A stretch of 64,000 bases of DNA, from NCBI RefSeq assembly GCF_014201465.1, contig NZ_JACHEP010000013.1, positions 17,700 through 81,699 on the forward strand. Direction: 5' to 3'. The translations under genes and the position numbers were made by a program. Below are positions 25,188 to 34,365 of the stretch, in pieces (the first letter of the stretch is position 1; the number at the start of each line of letters is the position of its first letter). The stretch is from Anoxybacteroides tepidamans. GTDB taxonomy: Bacteria; Bacillota; Bacilli; Bacillales; Anoxybacillaceae. The notes beneath the pieces were generated by a model. The model saw only the letters and a program-made list of their open reading frames with translations. It had not been told where the DNA came from and did no database searches.

Positions 25188-25694
25188 ATGAAAGACAATG
25201 AACAGCTTGAACAAAATAAACGGGAACAACCGATGTCGTTATGGATGAAAGCGATTATTACGGGATTTTTCGGCGGAGTATTTTGGAGTTTGGTAGGATA
25301 TTTAGCGCATTTTTTTCATTTTACAGAACTGAGCCCGAACATGATTTTGTTTCCATGGAATATCGGCGATTGGAAGTACGGAAAGGCCGGAAATTATTTG
25401 GCCATTTTTCTTATTGGCTTACTATCTATAATAGTTGCGCTTCTTTATTATGTGCTATTTAGAAAAATGCAAAGCATGTGGATAGGCATTGTTTATGGCG
25501 TTGCGTTATGGGTGATTGTTTTTTACGTGCTCAATCCATTCTTACCTAGTTTGCGCTCCGTTTCCCAATTAGAGCGAAACACGGTTATTACCACAATTTG
25601 TTTGTACATATTGTACGGCTTATTTATTGGCTATTCGATTTCGTTTGAAACGCAAGAAAGTGAGCATCAACAAACAAAAGCAACAAATGAGTAG
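25188..25694 (+). CDS. yqhR: membrane protein YqhR
   Basis: A 168-residue protein with four membrane helices (from about residue 20 to 155) and charged ends (MKDNEQLEQNKREQP, ETQESEHQQTKATNE). The WLKAI-like start LWMKAIITGFFGGVFWSLVG and the YLAHFFHFTELSPN stretch fit the YqhR family. It lies upstream of aroQ as in B. subtilis. Function unknown. Ribosome binding site GGAGG lies 16 bases upstream, somewhat far, so the start is less sure. Confidence 0.85.
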   Translation: MKDNEQLEQNKREQPMSLWMKAIITGFFGGVFWSLVGYLAHFFHFTELSPNMILFPWNIGDWKYGKAGNYLAIFLIGLLSIIVALLYYVLFRKMQSMWIGIVYGVALWVIVFYVLNPFLPSLRSVSQLERNTVITTICLYILYGLFIGYSISFETQESEHQQTKATNE

Positions 25695-25765
25695 TGACAG
25701 CAGACATTTTATGATAGAATGTGGTTGTTTAAACATTCTTTTCTTTTGTTAAAGGGGTTACGAAA

Positions 25766-26224
25766 ATGGTGCGTCTTCTTCTTATTAATGGTCCGAATTT
25801 AAATCGTCTCGGCAAGCGAGAGCCGCATATTTACGGGAGTGATACGCTGCAAGACCTCGAGCAGCAACTAACATCTTTTGCGACCGAATATGAAGCGGAG
25901 TTAACTTGTTTTCAAAGCAACCACGAAGGGGAAATTATCGACCAAATTCATGCCGCTGAAGGCATGTATGACGGCATTGTTTTGAATGCCGGTGCGTTTA
26001 CTCATTATAGTTATGCGATTCGTGATGCGATTGCTAGTGTTAATGTCCCTGTCGTTGAAGTACATATTTCCAACATTCATGCCCGTGAGCCTTTTCGTCA
26101 TGTATCCGTGATAGCGCCCGTTACGGTCGGACAAATTGTCGGACTTGGTTTTACTGGATATCGGCTGGCGATTTTGGCGCTGTTAGAGAAGGTGAAAGGG
26201 AGAGAGAAAACGTGGAAAAAATAG
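25766..26224 (+). CDS. aroQ: type II 3-dehydroquinate dehydratase
   Basis: A 152-residue enzyme for the third step of the shikimate pathway. It shows the signature GPNLNRLGKREPHIYG with the catalytic Tyr, and HISNIHAREPFRHVS with the catalytic His. It overlaps pepQ by 13 bases. In this family the position after GPNLN is more often Leu; Arg here is a small variation. The pathway link is worth noting, since the shikimate kinase copy at 7780-8015 is dead. Confidence 0.95.
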   Translation: MVRLLLINGPNLNRLGKREPHIYGSDTLQDLEQQLTSFATEYEAELTCFQSNHEGEIIDQIHAAEGMYDGIVLNAGAFTHYSYAIRDAIASVNVPVVEVHISNIHAREPFRHVSVIAPVTVGQIVGLGFTGYRLAILALLEKVKGREKTWKK

Positions 26225-27273
26225 AAAAACTGCGCGCGCGCTTTGATGAATATGAAATTGACGGAATGTTGATCACCAACAGTTACAACCGCCGCTATAT
26301 GACTGGTTTTACCGGCACTGCCGGCGTTGCGGTCGTCGGAAAAACAAATGCGGTTTTTATCACTGATTTCCGCTATGTCGAGCAAGCTTCTAAACAGGTG
26401 GAAGGATATGAAGTTGTTCAGCACACCAGTTCGATCGTTGAGGAAGTTGCCAAACAAGTGTCCCGGCTCGGCATCCAAAAGCTCGGCTTTGAACAAGATG
26501 ATTTATCGTATGCGGCATTTCAAGCATATGAAAAAAAAATCGAAGCAACGCTCGTACCTGTTTCCGGTATGGTCGAAAAGTTACGCTTGATTAAGTCCGA
26601 TTCAGAGATTAAGATATTAAAGGAAGCAGCAGAGATTGCCGATGCAGCGTTTGACCACATTCTTCATTTTATTCGCCCTAGTGTAAAAGAAATCGACGTT
26701 GCCAACGAATTGGAGTTTTTTATGCGAAAGCAAGGCGCAGCTTCGTCTTCGTTTGATATTATCGTTGCATCTGGCTATCGTTCAGCGTTACCGCACGGAG
26801 TGGCAACAGATAAGGTAATTGAAAAAGGAGAATTCGTCACGCTTGATTTCGGCGCTTATTACAAAGGTTATTGTTCGGATATTACAAGAACGATCGCTGT
26901 CGGTGAAGTGAGCGACGAATTAAAAAAGATTTACGATGTTGTGTTGCAAGCTCAGCTGCGCGGCATGGCGGGCATTAAGCCGGGAATGACCGGACGCGAA
27001 GCCGATGCGCTTACCCGCGACTATATTGCTGAAAAAGGATACGGCGAGTATTTTGGCCATTCCACCGGTCATGGAATCGGTCTTGAAGTGCATGAAGGTC
27101 CGGCGTTATCGGCCCGTTCCGATGTCGTGTTAGAGCCGGGGATGGTCGTGACGGTAGAACCAGGCATTTACATAGCAGGTCTTGGCGGCGTACGCATTGA
27201 AGATGATACCGTTGTCACTGCGGACGGTAACGAGTCGCTGACTCGCTCACCAAAAGAGTTAATTATTTTATAA
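26212..27273 (+). CDS. pepQ: Xaa-Pro dipeptidase / aminopeptidase (M24B)
   Basis: A 353-residue metallopeptidase (yqhT in B. subtilis). Two-metal ligands are in LDFGAYYKGYCSDITRT (two Asp), HSTGHGIGLEVHE (His), TVEPGIYI (Glu) and GGVRIEDD (Glu). An N-terminal creatinase-like domain covers about residues 1-125. It releases N-terminal residues before proline. Start GTG 26212 lies in the aroQ end, behind GGGAGAG. It precedes efp, whose product helps ribosomes through proline runs. Confidence 0.93.
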   Translation: MEKIEKLRARFDEYEIDGMLITNSYNRRYMTGFTGTAGVAVVGKTNAVFITDFRYVEQASKQVEGYEVVQHTSSIVEEVAKQVSRLGIQKLGFEQDDLSYAAFQAYEKKIEATLVPVSGMVEKLRLIKSDSEIKILKEAAEIADAAFDHILHFIRPSVKEIDVANELEFFMRKQGAASSSFDIIVASGYRSALPHGVATDKVIEKGEFVTLDFGAYYKGYCSDITRTIAVGEVSDELKKIYDVVLQAQLRGMAGIKPGMTGREADALTRDYIAEKGYGEYFGHSTGHGIGLEVHEGPALSARSDVVLEPGMVVTVEPGIYIAGLGGVRIEDDTVVTADGNESLTRSPKELIIL

Positions 27274-27300
27274 TTATTGGAAGTGGGAGGACATTTGTCA

Positions 27301-27858
27301 ATGATTTCAGTGAACGACTTTCGTACAGGACTAACGATCGAAGTAGATGGCGATATTTGGCGCGTCATCGAGTTCCAACACGTGAAACCAGGGAAAGGAG
27401 CGGCGTTCGTTCGCTCTAAATTACGCAACCTTCGTACTGGATCGATTCAAGAAAAAACGTTCCGTGCAGGTGAAAAAGTGAACCGTGCCCAAATTGACAA
27501 CCGGAAAATGCAATATTTATATGCGAACGGTGATCAACACGTCTTTATGGACACGGAAACGTACGAGCAAATTGAGCTTTCTTCGCAACAAATCGAGCAC
27601 GAATTAAAATTCTTAAAAGAAAATATGGAAGTATTCATTATGATGTATCAAGGCGAAACGATTGGCGTTGAGCTTCCGAACACAGTAGAACTAAAAGTGG
27701 TCGAAACAGAGCCAGGCATTAAAGGCGATACGGCTTCTGGCGGCTCGAAACCAGCAACGCTAGAAACGGGTCTTGTCGTACAAGTGCCGTTCTTCGTAAA
27801 CGAAGGCGATGTACTTATCATCAATACGACAGACGGAACATACGTATCCCGCGCGTAA
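27301..27858 (+). CDS. efp: elongation factor P
   Basis: A 185-residue factor that relieves ribosome stalling at polyproline. ATG 27301 follows GTGGGAGGAC; an in-frame ATG 24 bases earlier is rejected. Lys32 in VKPGKGAAF is the residue that is modified with 5-aminopentanol in B. subtilis. KOW-like domain and two OB folds are intact, ending in [10 protein letters not shown] terminator follows. Confidence 0.97.
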   Translation: MISVNDFRTGLTIEVDGDIWRVIEFQHVKPGKGAAFVRSKLRNLRTGSIQEKTFRAGEKVNRAQIDNRKMQYLYANGDQHVFMDTETYEQIELSSQQIEHELKFLKENMEVFIMMYQGETIGVELPNTVELKVVETEPGIKGDTASGGSKPATLETGLVVQVPFFVNEGDVLIINTTDGTYVSRA

Positions 27859-27871
27859 CTATTAGCAAACT

Positions 27872-27898
27872 CCTTGCTGTATAAGCAAGGGGTTTTTT
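27872..27898 (+). terminator. terminator after efp
   Basis: Stem CCTTGC / GCAAGG with an eight-base loop-side spacer and GGTTTTTTT. Confidence 0.8.
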
Positions 27899-28009
27899 TA
27901 TTGCTTAACTTCGTTCCCCGTTTTTCTTGATTTTGCCTAAAAACCGCTTCTGAAACGAATCGTTTTTGCATACGTTTGTACTAATCATTTCATTCACTAG
28001 GAGGATTTG

Positions 28010-28291
28010 ATGAAACGGTGGTTATCGATGATCGATTCAACAGTTCTCTCGATGGCGGGATTGCGCCTATTATCAGCCACGATTGAATTGACAGCAGCTA
28101 TTATGATGCTTTCTTTTAACGATGTGAAAAAAGCGGTTGTAGTCAATGCGTTGCTGGCGATCGTAGGTCCAATCATTTTTATTGTAACGATGACAATCGG
28201 CCTTCTTTCCATGACGGACGAGCTTTCATTTTCCAAACTATTTTGGATTGGACTTGGTGTAGCGTTGATTTTATTTGGTGTCTATAAGTAA
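28010..28291 (+). CDS. yqhV: DUF2619 membrane protein YqhV
   Basis: A 93-residue protein with three hydrophobic helices (LSMAGLRLLSATIELTAAIMML, ALLAIVGPIIFIVTMTIGLL and WIGLGVALILFGVY). ATG 28010 was chosen for the AGGAGG five bases before it. It fits the YqhV family, always found between efp and spoIIIAA. Function unknown. A hairpin with T-run follows, so it may be separate from the spoIIIA operon. Confidence 0.87.
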   Translation: MKRWLSMIDSTVLSMAGLRLLSATIELTAAIMMLSFNDVKKAVVVNALLAIVGPIIFIVTMTIGLLSMTDELSFSKLFWIGLGVALILFGVYK

Positions 28292-28296
28292 GTGAT

Positions 28297-28340
28297 ACAT
28301 CATATTTCGCAACCTTTGCCTAAATATGAGGTGTTTTTTT
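28297..28340 (+). terminator. terminator between yqhV and spoIIIAA
   Basis: CATCATATTT pairs with AAATATGAGGTG (one mismatch), followed by TTTTTTT. Confidence 0.65.
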
Positions 28341-28505
28341 GAATATCACTGAATAGTGATTTATTTTCAAAAAAAGTAATAATTTAACTTGTTTAATGTG
28401 TTTTATTGTTAATTAAAGGATGAATATTCATTCGTTATAAATTGTTTTTGAATTTTTATTCAGGGTGCGAAATGTAAGTGATACATAGAAAAGGAGGAGG
28501 AGCGC

Positions 28506-29429
28506 ATGCAAGCAATCATCGACATGTTACCAAAAACAATCGTTGCAGCTCTCCAGCAATTGCCACCTTCATGGAGGGACGACATGGAAGAAATTCGCAT
28601 AAGAGTTCAGCGACCGTTAGAAGTGATCGCTAAAGGAATCCCCTATTTTCTTGCATATGAAGTAACAGCAGAAGATGGCGTACACCTTCTCAATAAAATC
28701 AGCCATTATTCCATTTATGCGATCGAAGAAGAATTAAAACGGGGATTTATTACGATTCAAGGCGGACATCGTGTCGGACTAGCAGGGAAAGTTATCACGG
28801 ATGGCGGAAGCGTCAAAGCGATTCGCCATGTCACCTCTTTTAATATTCGCGTTGCCAAGCAAAAAATCGGCATCGCCCAACCGCTTATTCCATATGTGTA
28901 TAACGGGCGGTGGTGTAACACGATGATTATCGGTTCACCACAAACAGGAAAAACAACTCTTCTTCGCGACATCGCTCGCATGATCAGCAGCGGTGTCCCA
29001 ACCAAAAATATTCCGTCACAAAAAGTCGGGATTGTCGATGAACGTTCAGAAATTGCTGGGTGTGTCAAAGGCATTCCGCAATTTGAGCTAGGGCATCGCG
29101 TCGATGTGCTTGACGCTTGCCCGAAAGCAGAAGGAATGATGATGATGATTCGATCGATGAGCCCAGACGTGCTCATTGTTGATGAAATTGGGCGCTGGGA
29201 AGATAGCGAGGCAATGTTGGAAGCCGTTCATGCCGGTGTATGCGTATGGACGACCGTTCACGGAAAAAATTGGGGTGACATCGCCCAACGACCGACGTTG
29301 CGTCCGCTCATCGAACAACGTGTATTTGAACGGTTTATTGAACTGACGAATGAGCGCGGTCCCGGAACGATTCGGCGCATTATTGACAGGTCAGGGACGG
29401 TATTATTCGGGGCGGAGGTGAGAAAATGA
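28506..29429 (+). CDS. spoIIIAA: SpoIIIAA, ATPase of the sporulation channel
   Basis: A 307-residue AAA/secretion ATPase-like protein with Walker A GSPQTGKTTLLRD, the VDERSEIAG stretch and Walker B DVLIVDEIG. It is the mother-cell ATPase of the SpoIIIA-SpoIIQ feeding tube needed after engulfment. ATG 28506 follows AAGGAGGAGGAG. It overlaps spoIIIAB by four bases. In B. subtilis the operon is read by sigma-E; I could not place a convincing sigma-E site in 28381-28500. Confidence 0.96.
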   Translation: MQAIIDMLPKTIVAALQQLPPSWRDDMEEIRIRVQRPLEVIAKGIPYFLAYEVTAEDGVHLLNKISHYSIYAIEEELKRGFITIQGGHRVGLAGKVITDGGSVKAIRHVTSFNIRVAKQKIGIAQPLIPYVYNGRWCNTMIIGSPQTGKTTLLRDIARMISSGVPTKNIPSQKVGIVDERSEIAGCVKGIPQFELGHRVDVLDACPKAEGMMMMIRSMSPDVLIVDEIGRWEDSEAMLEAVHAGVCVWTTVHGKNWGDIAQRPTLRPLIEQRVFERFIELTNERGPGTIRRIIDRSGTVLFGAEVRK

Positions 29430-29938
29430 AGTGGTTTGGAGCGTTGCTTATTTTGCTTGCGACGACATGGAGCGGATTTGAGGCATCGCGTCAGTTAAGC
29501 GAACGTCCTAGACAACTGCGGCAGTTAAAAACAGCGTTGCAGTCACTAGAGGCAGAAATTATGTATGGCCACACTCCGCTGGCGGAAGCGGCGCTGCATT
29601 TAGCGCGACAGCTCACTTTTCCGTTTTCGCGCTTCTTTGAGCAGTTTGCTGAAAAACTACAAACGGGGGAAACGAGTGTCCACGAAGCGTGGGAAGATAG
29701 CTTGCGTGATATTTGGCGGGTGACAGCGCTAAAACAAGGAGAATTTGAAGTGATGAAACAATTTGGCGAAACGTTAGGCCAATATGACCGAGTTGCTCAA
29801 CAAAAGCAAATTGCTTTGGCGCTTGTCCATCTTGACCGCGAAGAACAAGATGCGCTTGAAAAAAAAGCCCGCTATGAAAAGATGGCGAAAAGTTTAGGGT
29901 TTCTTGTAGGGCTGCTTCTCATTATTTTATTGATTTAA
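29426..29938 (+). CDS. spoIIIAB: SpoIIIAB, sporulation channel protein
   Basis: A 170-residue protein with a membrane helix at each end (WFGALLILLATTWSGFEAS; LGFLVGLLLIILLI) and a helical middle, resembling GspF-like platform proteins. It overlaps spoIIIAA (ATGA). Intact. Confidence 0.95.
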   Translation: MKWFGALLILLATTWSGFEASRQLSERPRQLRQLKTALQSLEAEIMYGHTPLAEAALHLARQLTFPFSRFFEQFAEKLQTGETSVHEAWEDSLRDIWRVTALKQGEFEVMKQFGETLGQYDRVAQQKQIALALVHLDREEQDALEKKARYEKMAKSLGFLVGLLLIILLI

Positions 29939-29954
29939 CTCTAGGAGGAAAACG

Positions 29955-30164
29955 ATGATGGGGATGGATGTCGATGTCATTTTTAAAATCGCTGGAGTAG
30001 GCATCGCGATCGCTTTACTGCATACAGTACTCGATCAAATGGGGAAAAAGGAGTTTGCACAATGGGTCACTCTGCTCGGCTTTATTTACATTTTGTTTAT
30101 GGTCGCTTCTGTCATTAGCGACTTGTTCCAAAAGATAAAAGACGTGTTTTTGTTCCGAAGTTAG
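29955..30164 (+). CDS. spoIIIAC: SpoIIIAC, sporulation channel membrane protein
   Basis: A 69-residue protein with two helices and the conserved TVLDQMGKKEFAQWVTLLGFIYI-like core (LDQMGKKEFAQWVTLLGF). AGGAGG lies six bases before ATG 29955; the second ATG 29958 gives the 68-residue form known from B. subtilis, so either may be used. Part of the spoIIIA operon. Confidence 0.94.
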   Translation: MMGMDVDVIFKIAGVGIAIALLHTVLDQMGKKEFAQWVTLLGFIYILFMVASVISDLFQKIKDVFLFRS

Positions 30165-30173
30165 GGGGAGGAG

Positions 30174-30578
30174 ATGGCGATTGAAATGTTGCAAATTGTT
30201 GGCATAGGATTGATCGCCACGTTTTTAGTCGTGCTGCTAAAGGAGCATAAATCGAGCGTGGCGTTTTTACTAACGGTGTTTGTCGGATGTGTCATTTTTC
30301 TTTTTTTAATTGACCAAATTAGCGCGATTTTGCGAATGTTGCAAAAAATTGCTTCCGACACGAATATCAATATGGTGTATTTTGAAACGATTTTAAAAAT
30401 TATCGGTATTGCTTATATCGCAGAATTTGCGTCGCAAATTTCTAAAGATGCTGGACAAGGAGCAATCGCTTCCAAGATCGAACTTGGCGGCAAAATTTTA
30501 ATTTTAGCGATGGCGATCCCGATTTTAACGGCCATTATTGAAACAGTGATTGGCTTGATTCCTTCATCAAGGGGGTGA
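30174..30578 (+). CDS. spoIIIAD: SpoIIIAD, sporulation channel membrane protein
   Basis: A 134-residue protein with four predicted helices, the family stretch LKIIGIAYIAEFASQISKDA and the ending IIETVIGLIPSSRG. Starts behind GGGGGAGGAG. Intact; partner of SpoIIIAC and SpoIIIAE in the feeding-tube base. Confidence 0.94.
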   Translation: MAIEMLQIVGIGLIATFLVVLLKEHKSSVAFLLTVFVGCVIFLFLIDQISAILRMLQKIASDTNINMVYFETILKIIGIAYIAEFASQISKDAGQGAIASKIELGGKILILAMAIPILTAIIETVIGLIPSSRG

Positions 30579-30582
30579 TTCA

Positions 30583-31758
30583 TTGAAAAAATTGAAAAAA
30601 GTGATGATTTCGTTGCTATTCGCCTCTTCCCTTTTTTTATCACCATATGTGGTACAAGCTGCACTTGGTCAAGAGCAAATCGTCCAAAAACAGATGGAAG
30701 CAATCAATATGGATGATATTCAAAAATATTGGAGCGATATCGTTGTGAAATACGGAGGTTTTTTGCCGGAAAGCCAGAAAGGGTCACTCGTACAGTTTTT
30801 ACAAGGCCAGAAAGAATGGTCGCTCAAAGATTGGCTGATAGCGTTTCTGAAATTTCTTGTTTACGAATTGCAGGCAAATGGAAAGCTGCTTGGAACGCTT
30901 ATTTTGCTGACGGTGTTTAGTTTGTTTTTACAGTCGCTGCAAACGGCGTTTGAACAGCAAGCGGTCAGCAAAGTAGCATACGCAGTCGTGTATATGGTGT
31001 TGATGATCCTTGCACTAAACAGCTTTCGGCTGGGGATGGAATACGCCCAAGAGACCATTCAAACAATGACCCATTTTATGATTGCGATGATCCCCCTTTT
31101 GCTAGCGCTGTTAGCCTCTTCAGGCGGACTCGTTTCGGCCGCGTTTTTTCACCCTATTATTCTTTTTTTAATGAATACGACGGGGATCGTTGTTGAATAT
31201 GTGACGCTGCCTCTTTTGTTTTTAGCGGCGCTATTAAGCATCGTCAGCACGATGTCCGAGCATTATAAAGTGACGCAATTGGCAGATTTATTCACGAAGG
31301 TGGCAATGGGGACGCTTGGTATCATTTTAACGGTTTTCCTTGGCGTTATGTCCGTCAAAGGGACGACATCCGCCATTGCAGACGGCATTGCATTACGGAC
31401 GGCGAAGTTTGTGACAGGAAATTTCGTTCCGGTCGTCGGCAAAATGTTTACGGATGTAGCCGATACGGTTGTGACAGCTTCGATGTTGCTGAAAAATGCG
31501 GTTGGAGTCGCTGGAGTGGCATTATTGCTCATCATCGCTGCATTTCCGGCCTTAAAAATTTTCGCGATTGCTTTTGTTTACAAACTATCTGCTGCCGTTT
31601 TGCAACCGCTCGGCGGCGGTCCTGTCATTTCTTGCTTAAACATCATTAGCAAAAGTATTCTCTATATTTTGGCTGCGTTAGCGATCGTCTCGCTCATGTT
31701 TTTTCTTAGTTTAGCGGTCATCATTACCGCTGGAAATATTGCGATGATGGTTCGTTAA
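30583..31758 (+). CDS. spoIIIAE: SpoIIIAE, large membrane protein of the sporulation channel
   Basis: A 391-residue protein with an N-terminal signal-like helix (VMISLLFASSLFLSPYVVQAA) and about seven further membrane helices from residue 90 on. TTG 30583 follows GGGGGTGATTCA. It is thought to act as a permease-like part of the channel. Intact in the operon. Confidence 0.95.
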   Translation: MKKLKKVMISLLFASSLFLSPYVVQAALGQEQIVQKQMEAINMDDIQKYWSDIVVKYGGFLPESQKGSLVQFLQGQKEWSLKDWLIAFLKFLVYELQANGKLLGTLILLTVFSLFLQSLQTAFEQQAVSKVAYAVVYMVLMILALNSFRLGMEYAQETIQTMTHFMIAMIPLLLALLASSGGLVSAAFFHPIILFLMNTTGIVVEYVTLPLLFLAALLSIVSTMSEHYKVTQLADLFTKVAMGTLGIILTVFLGVMSVKGTTSAIADGIALRTAKFVTGNFVPVVGKMFTDVADTVVTASMLLKNAVGVAGVALLLIIAAFPALKIFAIAFVYKLSAAVLQPLGGGPVISCLNIISKSILYILAALAIVSLMFFLSLAVIITAGNIAMMVR

Positions 31759-31771
31759 GGAGGGGGAATTC

Positions 31772-32398
31772 GTGCATTTTATCATTGAATGGGTCACAAA
31801 TATCATTATGTTTATATTGTTTGCCATCATCATCGAGTTATTGCTCCCTTCTTCAAGTTTTCAAAAATACGTAAAAATGGTCGTCGGGCTTATTCTCCTT
31901 CTCATTATGCTATCACCGCTGTTAAACATTTTTTCTATCAATGTCGATCGTCTTTTAGCAACAGTGACAGCGGAAGGAAGCCGGCAACAAGAAACGATGA
32001 AAAATGAACTAGAACAGAAGAAAAAAGAAATACAAGCCTCACAACGTGCATATATTTTAGAACAAATGGCTGTCCAGATGAAAAAACAAGTAGCTGGGGA
32101 GTTGATGAAACAATATGGGTTGACCGTACAACATGTCACTTTGCAAACAAAAGAAAACGAATCGTTACAAATTCCTGACGATATTCAAGCGATTGAAGTG
32201 ATTGTCAGTAAACAGCGAGACCAAGAAGCAATTCAGCCTGTTGTCATCGATGCGTCTAAACCGCTTAGCGAAGCAGCAGAGGATGAAGCGCAAAAAAAAG
32301 AACTCGTTTCGTTTTTTGCAGCAAAATGGGGCATACATGAAGAAAAAATCGTTGTCCAAATCGAGGGGAGGGACTGGGGGGATGTTTCCGTTCATTAA
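31772..32398 (+). CDS. spoIIIAF: SpoIIIAF, sporulation channel protein
   Basis: A 208-residue protein with two N-terminal membrane helices (ITNIIMFILFAIIIELLLP-like; VVGLILLLIMLSPLLNIF) and a soluble ring-building-motif type domain. GTG 31772 follows AAGGAGGGGG. It overlaps spoIIIAG by 17 bases. Confidence 0.94.
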   Translation: MHFIIEWVTNIIMFILFAIIIELLLPSSSFQKYVKMVVGLILLLIMLSPLLNIFSINVDRLLATVTAEGSRQQETMKNELEQKKKEIQASQRAYILEQMAVQMKKQVAGELMKQYGLTVQHVTLQTKENESLQIPDDIQAIEVIVSKQRDQEAIQPVVIDASKPLSEAAEDEAQKKELVSFFAAKWGIHEEKIVVQIEGRDWGDVSVH

Positions 32399-33017
32399 GC
32401 GTTGGCTTGCGCCGCCTGAAAAAGAGAATAAGGGAAAGAAGACTACACCCGTTTCTTACGTGTTGCTTTTGTTACTGCTAGGCGTTTTGTTTATGATCAT
32501 GAGCTACAAGTGGAAAAATGAGACGTCAACTACAAATGCTGTAGCCGTACTTGGGCAAACGGCCGATCAGCAAACAGTGGAAGCATTCGGACAAAAACAA
32601 GAAACAAAATCGAAAATCATTGCCGAGTATGAACAGCGCTACGAAGAACAGCTAAAAGCTGCATTAGAAGCGATTGAAGGAGTGGACGACGTAACGGTCG
32701 TCGTCAACGTCGATGCCACCGAAATAAAAGTGCTGGAGAAAAACCGAGTCACACAGCAGCAAACAACCGATGAAACTGACCGCGAAGGCGGAAAGCGGAA
32801 AATCGAAAATCACTCGTTTAATGAACAAGTTGTCATCATTCGCGATGGGGAAAACGAAAAGCCGATCGTCGTCACAACAAAAAAACCAGACATTCGGGGA
32901 GTGCTCGTTGTGGCTAAGGGCGCTGATAATTTGCAAGTGAAAAAATGGATTGTCGAAGCGGTTACGCGCGTGTTAAACGTGCCTAGTTATCGCGTTGCTG
33001 TATTGCCAAAAAAATAG
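32382..33017 (+). CDS. spoIIIAG: SpoIIIAG, ring-forming protein of the sporulation channel
   Basis: ATG 32382 follows GGGAGGGACTGGGG; the longer open frame runs inside spoIIIAF and is rejected. The 211-residue protein has one membrane helix (VSYVLLLLLLGVLFMIMSY) and an intermembrane domain with the ring-building fold; in B. subtilis it makes a large 30-fold ring. Stretches VDDVTVVVNVDATEIKVLEK and VPSYRVAVLPKK are typical. Confidence 0.94.
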   Translation: MFPFIKRWLAPPEKENKGKKTTPVSYVLLLLLLGVLFMIMSYKWKNETSTTNAVAVLGQTADQQTVEAFGQKQETKSKIIAEYEQRYEEQLKAALEAIEGVDDVTVVVNVDATEIKVLEKNRVTQQQTTDETDREGGKRKIENHSFNEQVVIIRDGENEKPIVVTTKKPDIRGVLVVAKGADNLQVKKWIVEAVTRVLNVPSYRVAVLPKK

Positions 33018-33033
33018 GGGAGGATTGATCAAA

Positions 33034-33618
33034 ATGTTAAAAAAGCAAACCGTTTGGTTATTAACGATGTTAAGTTTAGTAGTAGTATTATCGGTGTATT
33101 ATGTAACCGCTCCAAAAGACATGAACGACAGCGTTGCCTTTATGAATGAACAAAACAAAAAAGCAAGCGACGCTGAAAAACAAACCGCGACAAAAGAAGG
33201 AGCCGACGTAACGTTAGAACAAACGGAAGCGCAAGATGGAAAAGCGACATCAAGCATCGCCAGCGATGACGTATTTACCGCTTTACGCCTGCAAATTGAC
33301 GATGAGCGAAGCCGCTTGCGTGATCAATTAAATGCGATTGTTGCTTCAACAAGCGCAACCGCCGAGCAGAAGAGCGAAGCGATTGATAAAATTCAAAAGC
33401 TTGAAGCGCTCGCTGAAAAGGAAGCGACGTTAGAAACGCTCATTAAATCGAAAGGGGGATACGAAGACGTACTCGTTCGTGCAGACGGCGATACGGTAAG
33501 AGTGACCGTCAGAGCGAAAGAACGTTCCGCCAAAGCAGCAAACGAAATCATTCAACTTGTAAAAAGCGAAATCAGCGACATGCAAGATATTGCAGTTGAA
33601 TTCCAGCCGGCAAAATAA
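33034..33618 (+). CDS. spoIIIAH: SpoIIIAH, partner of SpoIIQ
   Basis: ATG 33034 has GGGGAGG ten bases upstream. A 194-residue protein with one N-terminal membrane helix (TVWLLTMLSLVVVLSVYYV), a low-complexity linker and a YscJ/FliF-like domain (GGYEDVLVRADGDTVRVTVR). It binds SpoIIQ across the intermembrane space. Last gene of the operon; a terminator follows. Confidence 0.95.
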   Translation: MLKKQTVWLLTMLSLVVVLSVYYVTAPKDMNDSVAFMNEQNKKASDAEKQTATKEGADVTLEQTEAQDGKATSSIASDDVFTALRLQIDDERSRLRDQLNAIVASTSATAEQKSEAIDKIQKLEALAEKEATLETLIKSKGGYEDVLVRADGDTVRVTVRAKERSAKAANEIIQLVKSEISDMQDIAVEFQPAK

Positions 33619-33625
33619 ATAGGCG

Positions 33626-33659
33626 AAAAGCTGACTCCTATGGGGATCAGCTTTTTTTT
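33626..33659 (+). terminator. terminator of the spoIIIA operon
   Basis: Stem AAAAGCTGA / TCAGCTTTT with a 12-base loop that can pair partly, then TTTTT. Confidence 0.88.
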
Positions 33660-33767
33660 GGAAATAAGGGCATTCTATTTTTACAGTGGAAAAATTATTT
33701 TAATGCTATATAATAATAATTGTTTATATGACTAGATAGTAAGTATAATTATCGCTACATTCTGTTG

Positions 33768-33797
33768 TTGAATATGAGGGAAGGTCTGTCGTATGAT
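33768..33797 (+). promoter_or_regulatory. candidate promoter of accBC
   Basis: TTGAAT (33768-33773) and TATGAT (33792-33797) are 18 bases apart, about 40 bases before the accB start. No FapR-type operator was recognised. Confidence 0.45.
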
Positions 33798-33837
33798 GGT
33801 AGTATATGACACAATTATGGGGCGAGAGGTGTGAATA

Positions 33838-34350
33838 ATGTTGAAAATTCAAGAAATTCGTGAGCTTATTCGATTAATTGACCAAGCAAACATTGAGGAA
33901 TTTTTATACGAACACGAAGGAACAAAAGTACATATGAAAAAACCGAACGGGAATGTTCCGGTTGAGGCGGTTGTCAAAACGGTTGTGGAACCAGCTCCAA
34001 AAGCAATTGTACAGGAAGTTACAGCACCGCAAGCGACAACTGAGCCGGTGGCTGTTGTCCAAGAAACTAAACAAGAACAATCGAAACAAGAAGCGGTGAA
34101 AGCGGACAATTTGCATAAAATTACATCGCCGATGGTTGGAACCTTTTATGCGGCGCCGTCTCCAGATTCACCGCCATATGTTAAAGTGGGAGATAAAGTC
34201 AAAACGGATACGATTGTTTGCATCATCGAAGCAATGAAGCTATTCAATGAAATCGAAGCGGAAGTCAACGGTGAAATTGTAGAAATTCTTGTGCAAAACG
34301 GCCAGCTCGTTGAATATGGACAACCTTTATTCCTTGTGAAACCAGAATAA
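33838..34350 (+). CDS. accB: biotin carboxyl carrier protein of acetyl-CoA carboxylase
   Basis: A 170-residue protein with a helical N-terminus, a Val/Ala/Gln-rich linker (about 40-90) and a biotinyl domain whose Lys is in [13 protein letters not shown]. It carries carboxybiotin between AccC and AccDA in malonyl-CoA synthesis. SD GGCGAGAGG. Directly followed by accC in one operon. Confidence 0.96.
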   Translation: MLKIQEIRELIRLIDQANIEEFLYEHEGTKVHMKKPNGNVPVEAVVKTVVEPAPKAIVQEVTAPQATTEPVAVVQETKQEQSKQEAVKADNLHKITSPMVGTFYAAPSPDSPPYVKVGDKVKTDTIVCIIEAMKLFNEIEAEVNGEIVEILVQNGQLVEYGQPLFLVKPE

Positions 34351-34365
34351 AGGGGAGGACGAGCG